The position numbers and the translations under genes were made by a program. The notes beneath the pieces were generated by a model. It did not search any database. It had not been told where the DNA came from and saw only the letters and a program-made list of their open reading frames with translations. This document shows positions 26,756 through 34,279 of a stretch of DNA of 64,000 bases, in pieces (position 1 is the first letter of the stretch; the number at the start of each line of letters is the position of its first letter). This stretch comes from Amphritea sp. (GTDB lineage Bacteria > Pseudomonadota > Gammaproteobacteria > Pseudomonadales > Balneatricaceae), in NCBI RefSeq assembly GCF_016744155.1, contig NZ_JADGEW010000007.1, positions 62,001 to 126,000 of the forward strand. Reading direction: 5' to 3'.

Positions 26756-27862
26756 ATGCTGAAAAAGGATCCCAAGGTGTTATTTAATGGCGCAGCGCTG
26801 CCTACAGAAAACGATGCAAAACGCTCAAAAGCTATTCTGATTGTTGCCCCACTAGCGGCTCTGGTACACCTTCTATTAATTCCTTTTTTCTTTTTTGCCG
26901 GGATAGATATTCTTGCCTGGGTTAATGTCGGCAGTGTTCTTATATGGGGGGTGGGACTCTGGTTAAGTTGCCATGACAAGGTTAATCTGAGTATACAAAT
27001 TTTTGCCGTAGAAATTTTAGCTCACTCACTACTCGTCTGTTATTTTTTAGGGTCGGCCCCAGGGTTTCAATATTACCTCTGGGCTATAGCGGCGCTTTGT
27101 GTCATGGATACCAGCGCCAGCCTGCTTCGGGTCTGCGTGACTTCGTTTACGTTGATTCTTATATTTGCAGTGCTGAATGCGGGTTTTTTCGAGCCTTTGT
27201 ACCCGTTTCCGTTTCCAGAATATCTGCTCTATATGAATCTGGCCAATATCCTTGTCGCGGGGGTGATTTCAACCTTAGCCATTATTATTATGCGAAACTT
27301 TCATCTTTCTCGGGAGAGGGTGCTTAAAAAGCAAGCAGCTCGAGATAGTCTGACTGGTTTGTATAATCGAAGAGAAGGGCTGCTATTACTTGAACAGTCT
27401 TGTCTGAATGCTGCCCGGAATAACGAGCCTTTGAGTGTTGTGATGGCCGATGTTGATTACTTTAAGCAGATTAACGATTGTTTTGGGCATAGTGTAGGTG
27501 ATGATGTTCTCTGCCAGATAGCTGATCAGCTTGCCGATAGCATTCGGCGAAGTGATATAGCAATCAGATGGGGAGGCGAGGAGTTTCTTATTCTGTTCCC
27601 TGCAGCATCGATGGCTGCCGTTCAAGAAATATTGAATGCTACTCGCCTTCATTTTGCGAAATCAGACTTAATTGAATCTCTATTGGGAAAACCGGTGACA
27701 TTGAGCTTCGGTATTGCTCAGATGCTGCCGGGTGAATCGATTCAGCAGGTCATCGCCCGTGCAGATGAGGCTTTATATTCGAGTAAAAAAATGGGCCGTG
27801 ACCAGATTACCATAGCGAAAAATCGGCAGGTAGATAGTTCGGTAACATCGGATGACCGCTAG
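26756..27862 (+). CDS. Membrane-bound diguanylate cyclase
   Basis: 368 residues. About six hydrophobic helices occupy residues 25-185 (MASE-like sensor block, no recognised ligand site), followed by a GGDEF domain with substrate motif VDYFKQINDCFGH, active site GGEEF (in RWGGEEFLILF) and RxxD-type inhibitory site (RRSD five residues before it). GGGAGG lies just upstream of the ATG. It should make c-di-GMP at the inner membrane. It is a single-gene unit with a promoter region containing a palindrome. Confidence 0.9.
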   Translation: MLKKDPKVLFNGAALPTENDAKRSKAILIVAPLAALVHLLLIPFFFFAGIDILAWVNVGSVLIWGVGLWLSCHDKVNLSIQIFAVEILAHSLLVCYFLGSAPGFQYYLWAIAALCVMDTSASLLRVCVTSFTLILIFAVLNAGFFEPLYPFPFPEYLLYMNLANILVAGVISTLAIIIMRNFHLSRERVLKKQAARDSLTGLYNRREGLLLLEQSCLNAARNNEPLSVVMADVDYFKQINDCFGHSVGDDVLCQIADQLADSIRRSDIAIRWGGEEFLILFPAASMAAVQEILNATRLHFAKSDLIESLLGKPVTLSFGIAQMLPGESIQQVIARADEALYSSKKMGRDQITIAKNRQVDSSVTSDDR

Positions 27863-27986
27863 CCAGATAAATTCTTTTATCGTAGAGATGAGTCTTATTT
27901 TGTGCTCAAAATAAGTACACCCATGGATTGTTCATAAAAGGGGGCTGATATAGTAAAAGTATGATCTTGTAGGTTTGAGTGCCGTT

Positions 27987-28490
27987 ATGTCAGTCTCTAT
28001 TTTTCGCCCCGCTTTAATGTTGTTTACCACGCTGTTATTTCTACCGTTGTTGTCAGGCTGCAGTGACGAGCCCGAAGTGAGAAAGGTGGTAGATGCGCCT
28101 CTTCAGGCCTTTCATCTGAATTCTGAAAATCATTCTGAGTTTATTGTGCTGCTTGTAAATGACTATTTGGATAGTAATGAAAAGCTCATCCAGCATTATG
28201 CCGAGTTTCGTAAAGCAAATGATGTGCAGGGGTTTATTGCCTACCGTAATGAGAGCTGGACTCCCGAGTACATGAGGCGAAAAGAGTTTTATCAGCAGAT
28301 GCTGCACCGGAATAAGGCTTATGCTTATCGCCATCAGATTAATGGTCTGTTTGATCGCTTTATGGGTCTGCAAAAACTTTCACTGCATCTTAAACACAGC
28401 CTGCAAAACAGCGATGCGAATTTGGCAGCGCAAGTGATGGAAAAACTAACAGCCGATGAAAAAGCCGTTACAGCAAGTTTGAGTAATTAA
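27987..28490 (+). CDS. Hypothetical lipoprotein
   Basis: 167 residues from ATG 27987. A signal peptide ends at the lipobox LLSGC, then an acidic, helix-rich mature domain with no recognised family (FHLNSENHSEFIVLLVNDYLDSNEK). An upstream TTG at 27975 is possible but places the ribosome site against the start codon. It stands between a cyclase and the qmcA pair with separate gaps. Function unknown. Confidence 0.65.
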   Translation: MSVSIFRPALMLFTTLLFLPLLSGCSDEPEVRKVVDAPLQAFHLNSENHSEFIVLLVNDYLDSNEKLIQHYAEFRKANDVQGFIAYRNESWTPEYMRRKEFYQQMLHRNKAYAYRHQINGLFDRFMGLQKLSLHLKHSLQNSDANLAAQVMEKLTADEKAVTASLSN

Positions 28491-28688
28491 AGTGTTGTTT
28501 GTCAGACCTTATGGCGCATCAGGGTAGTACTACACTGGTTAACCTTAATCCCCTGGCTGAAGAGCGGGCTGTGGATAATTTGTATAACTCACAGACTGTT
28601 ACTCGGTAAGTGATTTGCATATATTCATGGATAGAAGCTGCTAGACTAAATGTTACGTTGCCACGTTTTAATTTAAGGAAGAATGACC

Positions 28689-29606
28689 ATGTACGGCTTT
28701 GAAATTTCAATTGTTGTAATTGTGCTTTTTGCTCTGGCTTTGATTTTCGCCGGGGTGAAAATGGTGCCACAGGGACATTGCTGGACAGTGGAACGGTTTG
28801 GCCGTTATACCCGGGCTCTGCATCCAGGTTTACATCTGGTGATTCCTATTATCGATGCTATAGGCTCAAAACAGAACATGATGGAACAGGTTCTGGATGT
28901 TCCCCCTCAGGAAGTGATTAGTTCCGATAATGCGATGGTAACAACCGACGCCGTGTGTTTCTTCCAAATACTGGATGCAGGCAAAGCGGCTTATGAAGTG
29001 AACAACCTGCCACTGGCGATGCGTAATCTGGTGATGACCAATATTCGTGCGGTGTTGGGGTCAATGGAACTGGACGAAATGTTGTCCAATCGTGACGCCA
29101 TTAATCTCAAACTGCTTGGGAAAGTAGATGAAGCGACCGATCCCTGGGGTATCAAAATAACCCGGATTGAGATTCGCGATATCTCGCCACCGCAGGATCT
29201 GGTTGATTCGATGGGTAACCAGATGAAAGCCGAGCGGGATAAGCGGGCCACGATACTGGTTGCCGAAGGACAGCGTGAAGCGGATATCAAAGTTGCCGAA
29301 GGGCAGAAGCAGGCCGAGATTCTGCGGGCCGAAGGTGCTCTGCAAGCTGCGATTTTGAACTCTGAAGCCCGGGAACGTCAGGCGCAAGCTGAAGCTCTGG
29401 CCACCAAAGTGGTATCTGAGGCGATTAGTGAAGGCGACCCGCAGGCGATTAACTACTTTGTGGCACAGAAATATACTGAGGCTCTTCAGGCTATTGGCGC
29501 CGGAGAAAATAGTAAAGTGGTACTGATGCCCCTGGAGGCCAGTAGTCTTATCGGGTCTATTGGCGGAATTTCCGAGTTATTTAACAATACAAAGGCGAAA
29601 GACTAA
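28689..29606 (+). CDS. qmcA: SPFH/Band-7 protein, QmcA-like
   Basis: 305 residues from the ATG at 28689; it has GGAAG 7 bases upstream, better than the ATG two codons earlier. An N-terminal TM helix precedes a Band-7/stomatin domain ([31 protein letters not shown]) and a coiled-coil C-terminal part ([26 protein letters not shown]). Such proteins form large membrane-associated oligomers linked with membrane quality control. Paired with an NfeD gene 3 bases downstream, as in E. coli ybbK-ybbJ. Confidence 0.9.
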   Translation: MYGFEISIVVIVLFALALIFAGVKMVPQGHCWTVERFGRYTRALHPGLHLVIPIIDAIGSKQNMMEQVLDVPPQEVISSDNAMVTTDAVCFFQILDAGKAAYEVNNLPLAMRNLVMTNIRAVLGSMELDEMLSNRDAINLKLLGKVDEATDPWGIKITRIEIRDISPPQDLVDSMGNQMKAERDKRATILVAEGQREADIKVAEGQKQAEILRAEGALQAAILNSEARERQAQAEALATKVVSEAISEGDPQAINYFVAQKYTEALQAIGAGENSKVVLMPLEASSLIGSIGGISELFNNTKAKD

Positions 29607-29609
29607 GAT

Positions 29610-30068
29610 ATGGCTGATTGGTTTAGTACCCTGACCCAATGGCACTGGCTGAGTCTTGGGCTTGTGTTGTTTATTCTGGAGATTTTCGGCGCTTCAGGCT
29701 TTCTGATTGGATTGGCTCTGGCCAGTTTTGTATTGGCAGGCCTTACCGCAATGGAACTGGTGACAAACTGGCAGTATCAACTACTCTGGTTTGCGCTGTT
29801 AGGCGTTGTCTTTACGGTGCTCTATTGGCGTGTGTTCCGCTCATTTAACCGAAACACCGATGAGCCGTTACTGAATGATCGGGGGGCACAACTGATCGGG
29901 CGTAAATTCCAGCTGGAGCAAAACCTTGAAAATGGTCAGGGGCGGGTACAGTTGGGTGATACTCTTTGGAAAGCTGAGGCTGACACTGAATTGGCTGTAG
30001 GGACCAGGGTAGAAGTGTATGCCAGTGAAGGAATGATTCTTAAAATTCGTCCTCTGCAGGATAATTAA
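29610..30068 (+). CDS. NfeD family membrane protein (YbbJ-like)
   Basis: 152 residues. Three hydrophobic segments in the first 80 residues (LSLGLVLFILEIFG, IGLALASFVLAGL, LLWFALLGVVFTVLYW) precede a C-terminal OB fold (LIGRKFQLEQNLENGQGRVQLGDTLWKAEAD...) typical of short NfeD proteins. These partner with SPFH proteins such as QmcA. It starts 3 bases after qmcA and is surely cotranscribed. Confidence 0.9.
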   Translation: MADWFSTLTQWHWLSLGLVLFILEIFGASGFLIGLALASFVLAGLTAMELVTNWQYQLLWFALLGVVFTVLYWRVFRSFNRNTDEPLLNDRGAQLIGRKFQLEQNLENGQGRVQLGDTLWKAEADTELAVGTRVEVYASEGMILKIRPLQDN

Positions 30069-30165
30069 TATTCCTACGGGTCTCTTAAGCACCGCTTTAA
30101 TCGGGTACTCCACAGAGAGTATGCCATTCGCAGGCGGTGCTTTTTATGTGAATTATTTGTAGAGA

Positions 30166-30193
30166 ATAAAACGCCAGCAGAAGCCGGCGTTGA
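30166..30193 (-). terminator. Terminator of the truncated hemoglobin gene
   Basis: AACGCC and GGCGTT arms in the 30170-30191 hairpin; on the leftward strand it is followed by TTTTATTC, 29 bases past the stop. A longer GCACCGC/GCGGTGC pair (30088-30141) with a large loop ending in TTTTT could terminate qmcA-nfeD transcripts from the other side. Confidence 0.75.
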
Positions 30194-30219
30194 TGGGAGA
30201 TAAATAGTCTTGAGATTAA

Positions 30220-30678
30220 TTAACTTTTCTCGACGATATCTTCTTTAGTGCTGTCAAAAAACTCAAGGACTTCCTTACTTTCTTGAGTGGGGACTTTAAA
30301 TTTAAGCAAAGTATTTTGCAGAGCAGAAATTAGAATTTTCCAGTCTTTCTCATCAATCCGCATCCCAACATGCGACTCTTTCATCTCACGGCCACCGTAG
30401 TTGAGTGGGCCTCCGGATTTTGCCACGATAAAGTCCACAATAAACTGAACCTCGCGGGTGATACCATCGTCTCCACGATGTGCCCAGAAACGACCAAGTT
30501 TTTCATCGACAACCAGTTGGCTGACAACATCGTCCACTACAGCCTTAATTGCATCATAACCGCCTAAGCGTTGATACAGTGTTGCATCGTTGCTTGCCGC
30601 GCTGGCCATGGATGTGCTGAACATCAGTATTAAGGTGAGGGTGAAATAGCTAATAGCGTTGTTGATACCTGATTTCAT
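30220..30678 (-). CDS. Group-1-like truncated hemoglobin with signal peptide
   Basis: 152 residues from ATG 30678, which has AAGGGG upstream; a longer frame to 30729 has no ribosome site. Residues 1-27 form a signal peptide (a hydrophobic run then SMASAA). The mature part is a 2/2 globin: LYQRLGGYDAIKAVVDD (A/B helices), LGRFWAHRG, and REMKESHVGMRI, where H is the proximal heme ligand. Most truncated hemoglobins are cytoplasmic, so export to the periplasm is notable. Oxygen/NO handling is the likely role. Confidence 0.85.
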   Translation of the reverse strand: MKSGINNAISYFTLTLILMFSTSMASAASNDATLYQRLGGYDAIKAVVDDVVSQLVVDEKLGRFWAHRGDDGITREVQFIVDFIVAKSGGPLNYGGREMKESHVGMRIDEKDWKILISALQNTLLKFKVPTQESKEVLEFFDSTKEDIVEKS

Positions 30679-30807
30679 TGCAGTTCCCCTTGCGGAAATT
30701 AAATGTTTTTTTGAAGCTGCAAACAACATTAGGTATTAGATGATTTAAAGAGAAATTCTATTTCTGAATCATATTGATATGTTTTTTGAATAAGTTGAGC
30801 TGCTTGA

Positions 30808-31734
30808 TTACATAGTATTGCTGAACTCTGGACTAAGGCCTTGAATCAGTGAGGGTACAGTGGTCTGGATATAGTGTAAGAGTTTTTCCAGGTGAGAAGA
30901 TCTGTTTTCTTCCGGATTCCAGATCCAGTAGTAATCGAAATGAGCGGGCTGATCACGTTGAATAAACAGCGGGAAGCTGGAGGTTTTATCCTGAGAGATT
31001 TTACCTTCTGGCAGAATTCCTGCGCCTATCCCCAGCTCTGCCCACTCCTCGATAACCTGATAACTGATCGCCTGTCCGGGATAAGAGTTCATGGTTATTC
31101 CTTCAGCCGAGAACAGGCCATTAAGTGCGCCATTTAAACCACAGCCGCCACCGGTGAGAATAATCGGAGTGGTGGGAAGTTCAGCCAGCCTGAAAGAGAG
31201 GTAATTGCTTAGGTTATTTTCATGAGCAGGAATGTATCGTAATGGATCCTGATAAAACAGATAACAGTTTTCTGTTTCAGGTTTAGTAATCGTCGGGATA
31301 ATTTGAATATCGATTTGCTGTTGATTGAGTCGTTGTTCCAGGTCGTCAAGAAAGCACTCTTTAAAAAACAGCGTAATGTCAGGATTTGAATACTTGAAAG
31401 GTTCTAGTATTCGATTAAGCCGCTGTATGTCCACTAAGGGTGAAAAACCGATACGCAGTATCTTATGTTGGGGGTTGTGGAAGGTATCGGCAGCGCTCAA
31501 AAGTTCGTCACGATTGTGAAGAACTTCCTTAATGCGAGGTAGCATATGCTCCCCAAATGCGGTTAGTTCTACGGTGCGGGTCGTCCGGTTAAACAGACGT
31601 CCCCCCAACTCCCTTTCTAGCTGGGCGATGCCGTTAGACAGTGTTGGTTGAGTCGCAAAGCTAAGTTCGGCGCCGCGACTAAAAGAGTTTGTTTTAGCGA
31701 CATTAGCAACAAATTGCAGTTGTTTGAGGTTCAT
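30808..31734 (-). CDS. LysR-family regulator with OxyR-like cysteine
   Basis: 308 residues. N-terminal winged HTH (MNLKQLQFVANVAKTNSFSR...TQPTLSNGIAQLERELG) and a periplasmic-binding effector domain. Cysteine 198 in TGGGCGLNGALNG lies where OxyR has its peroxide-reactive C199, but the second OxyR cysteine is absent. It is divergent from a di-heme peroxidase, with a short inverted repeat (31766-31788) in between, so it probably controls that gene. Whether it senses peroxide through C198 is inference. Confidence 0.88.
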   Translation of the reverse strand: MNLKQLQFVANVAKTNSFSRGAELSFATQPTLSNGIAQLERELGGRLFNRTTRTVELTAFGEHMLPRIKEVLHNRDELLSAADTFHNPQHKILRIGFSPLVDIQRLNRILEPFKYSNPDITLFFKECFLDDLEQRLNQQQIDIQIIPTITKPETENCYLFYQDPLRYIPAHENNLSNYLSFRLAELPTTPIILTGGGCGLNGALNGLFSAEGITMNSYPGQAISYQVIEEWAELGIGAGILPEGKISQDKTSSFPLFIQRDQPAHFDYYWIWNPEENRSSHLEKLLHYIQTTVPSLIQGLSPEFSNTM

Positions 31735-31765
31735 AATCGATATATTTCAAAATTGAATAAGTGAT

Positions 31766-31788
31766 ATTAATAATAAGAATTTATTAAT
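31766..31788. promoter_or_regulatory. Likely LysR operator between regulator and peroxidase
   Basis: ATTAATAA-N7-TTATTAAT, perfect 8-base arms, in the 114-base gap between divergent LysR and peroxidase genes. The dyad and spacing suit a LysR recognition site (T-N11-A type). Confidence 0.55.
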
Positions 31789-31848
31789 TAGTGTGCACTA
31801 GCTTAGTCTGTCTCCTGAGTTTTTACCACTGAGGGGAGCAACAAACGG

Positions 31849-33150
31849 ATGGATAGCTCAGGCAAAATAGAGTTGGTTGGTTTTGGCTTGCTGTTTACGA
31901 TTGCCGCCATTTTAGTGTTAGTAGGATTAGTAAGAGAACTTGCGCCGGCAAAGCGTTATAACTGGTTGCTGGGCGTAGGTCTGGGTACCGGTGTCGTCAG
32001 CTTTGCTATGAAAATAGGCTTGGTAGTCTTGTTTGGTAATTCGACGTTGTTACAGGCATTCATTCCTGAACCAAAATATGGAAACATCGGTTCTGTCGGC
32101 ACGGCAAATATCACTGCTTATCAGCCTGAGAAATTGTCTGAACGCTGGACGGCATTACCTCTAATTGCTCCTGTTCCTGAAGATAACCCTCAAACCCCGG
32201 CTAAAATAGCGCTGGGTAAATCACTATTTAATGATAAACGGCTCTCCTACGATGGTTCGCTCTCTTGTGCTTCCTGTCATGAATTATCCTTAAAAAAAGG
32301 GGGGGCTGATGGTCGCTCATCTTCAGTTGGGATAGCACAGCAGAGGGGTGATCGGAATGCGCCTACAGTACTCAACGCCGCCTTTCAGCGGGTGCTGTTT
32401 TGGGATGGACGGGCGGGTTCTCTGGAAGAACAAGCATTAGGCCCATTACTAAACCCGATTGAGATGGGCATGCCCTCACCAGATGCTGTTGAGAAACGGG
32501 TGGCGGGAATAGTGGAATACCGGCAACGTTTTGCAGAGGCCTTTCCAGGTGAACGAAATATTACTGCAGGAAATGTAGCTAAAGCGATAGCGGCTTTCGA
32601 GCGAACATTGATTACACCGGAATCACCCTATGATCGCTTTGTAGAAGGAAACCTTGCTGCTTTGACAGTACAGCAGCGTCGAGGCATGGCGCTCTTTGAT
32701 ACGACAGGATGTACTCATTGTCATTCGGGACCCAACTTTAGTGAAGCCAGTGTGTTTAGTGATAACTCGGCGTATCGAATTTTTCCTGCAATCTCGAATG
32801 AAGAGTTCGAGCAGCGTTATAACCTAGTCGCTGATCGGGGGTTGGCCAATACTAATCCGCTTTTTGATAAGGGAATCTGGCGGGTGCCTTCGTTGCGAAA
32901 TGTGGCTCTGACCGCCCCTTATTTTCACAATGGTTCGGTTGATACTCTGGACGAAGCCGTCAGGGTGATGGCAACGGTTCAGCTGGGTAAAGTGTTAAGC
33001 GATGCTTCTAATGATGACCGGGCTGTATACTGGTTGAAGGATGACAAAATGTTTAACGTTTCGGCCAATCAGGCACTGAGTGATAGCGAAGTTAATGATA
33101 TCGTTGCTTTTCTAGAATCTCTCAGTGGTAACCTTCCAGGCGAGTTGTAA
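31849..33150 (+). CDS. Membrane-anchored di-heme cytochrome c peroxidase
   Basis: 433 residues with GAGGGGAG 9 bases upstream of ATG. Two TM helices open it (about 8-30 and 39-63), then a peroxidase/MauG domain with two CxxCH heme sites: C140ASC143H144 and C288THC291H292. Other family marks are FWDGRAGSLEEQALGPL and RVPSLRNVALTAPYFHNGSVDTLDEAV. Classical Ccp has only a signal peptide, so the two-helix anchor is unusual. It probably reduces hydrogen peroxide in the periplasm, fed by cytochrome c or quinol. Divergent from a LysR gene. Confidence 0.92.
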   Translation: MDSSGKIELVGFGLLFTIAAILVLVGLVRELAPAKRYNWLLGVGLGTGVVSFAMKIGLVVLFGNSTLLQAFIPEPKYGNIGSVGTANITAYQPEKLSERWTALPLIAPVPEDNPQTPAKIALGKSLFNDKRLSYDGSLSCASCHELSLKKGGADGRSSSVGIAQQRGDRNAPTVLNAAFQRVLFWDGRAGSLEEQALGPLLNPIEMGMPSPDAVEKRVAGIVEYRQRFAEAFPGERNITAGNVAKAIAAFERTLITPESPYDRFVEGNLAALTVQQRRGMALFDTTGCTHCHSGPNFSEASVFSDNSAYRIFPAISNEEFEQRYNLVADRGLANTNPLFDKGIWRVPSLRNVALTAPYFHNGSVDTLDEAVRVMATVQLGKVLSDASNDDRAVYWLKDDKMFNVSANQALSDSEVNDIVAFLESLSGNLPGEL

Positions 33151-33286
33151 AAAACGTTGAAAAAAGGGGTATGAAAAATCAGTCCAAATGCGTTGTTTTG
33201 TCATTCTGAATGGTTAAACTGCTAAGGCTGGAAGCATCGGTGACTTACCGGCTTAGTTAAACAGTATCGAGTGAATTTCAGGCTGC

Positions 33287-34258
33287 ATGCAATCATCAGA
33301 ATCAGATAAACAAATGAATCAGTCGCAGCTGCATGAAGATATTCAGCAGGCGGTTGTCAGTGGTATCAGTCGGTATTTTGACTGCTGCCGACAACGGGTG
33401 CCCGGGTTTGTTAAACAGCACTTTAGTTATCCTGCTGCTTTAGCTACCAACCGAGTCGCTTTTGGTTTCGATGTTTTACGGGCACCGGTAAATCTGTTTT
33501 GGGCGCCCCTGTTTGCCCTGGTTAGTATGATTCGCTTTTTAGTTGGACGCTTCCCTCGGCTGGGGTGGTTACATCAGTTATTAGGGCGTTTTCCGGCAGG
33601 TTTCACCACCCAGGTGCAGACCCATATTAGTGAACTGGTTCTCAGGGATCTATTACAACATAGCCAACCGCAGCGCTCTTTGAGTTGGTTTATTGCTGAA
33701 GAGCTGCGCGCCCTGTATCAGAAAAATGAAAAGACAGATATCGATATTGCGCAATTCCATGCCCAGGCAGAACCTATTGTTGAGGAAGCGCTGGCTCAGT
33801 ATCGAATTACCCGTACCGCCACTGCTGATATTACTAATACGCTTTCCTGTACTGTGCTGGGTGCGTTCGCTTTTCAGAAATTTACCCCCGGTGGCATCGG
33901 TATCGCACTGATGTTGGCAGCGACTATCAGTACACAGCTGGCCGCCACTGATTTTTTCTTAGGTGAACCCTTAGGGCATATTTATTACAGTGTTTTTCCA
34001 CCGACCCCCTCATTCGGGATGACGTTGGTAACTATTGCCGGCGTGCTATCTTTGCTGTCCGCTTGTGCTGCACTATCCGGTGTGATTTCAGACCCTATTC
34101 AAGCGGCAACTGGCCTGCATCGTTACCGTCTGAGAAAAATGCTTAACCATATGGAGCAAGATATGCTCCGCCAGAGTAGCAATAGCTTTCGTCCGAAGGA
34201 TCAGTATGTCGCCCGGATTATGGAATGCTTTGATCTGATTCGATCCGGGTTGTTCTGA
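33287..34258 (+). CDS. Conserved membrane-associated protein (DUF6635-like)
   Basis: 323 residues. Hydrophobic or amphipathic segments near 70-92, 197-222 and 240-266 (FGMTLVTIAGVLSLLSACAAL), with a soluble charged C-terminus. The N-terminus VVSGISRYFDCCRQRVPGFV and the arrangement recall the DUF6635 family; this is from memory. It stands 136 bases after the peroxidase with no terminator seen, so cotranscription is possible. Role unknown. A later ATG at 33314 is possible. Confidence 0.65.
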   Translation: MQSSESDKQMNQSQLHEDIQQAVVSGISRYFDCCRQRVPGFVKQHFSYPAALATNRVAFGFDVLRAPVNLFWAPLFALVSMIRFLVGRFPRLGWLHQLLGRFPAGFTTQVQTHISELVLRDLLQHSQPQRSLSWFIAEELRALYQKNEKTDIDIAQFHAQAEPIVEEALAQYRITRTATADITNTLSCTVLGAFAFQKFTPGGIGIALMLAATISTQLAATDFFLGEPLGHIYYSVFPPTPSFGMTLVTIAGVLSLLSACAALSGVISDPIQAATGLHRYRLRKMLNHMEQDMLRQSSNSFRPKDQYVARIMECFDLIRSGLF

Positions 34259-34279
34259 AACAGTAGATTGACGGTTGTA

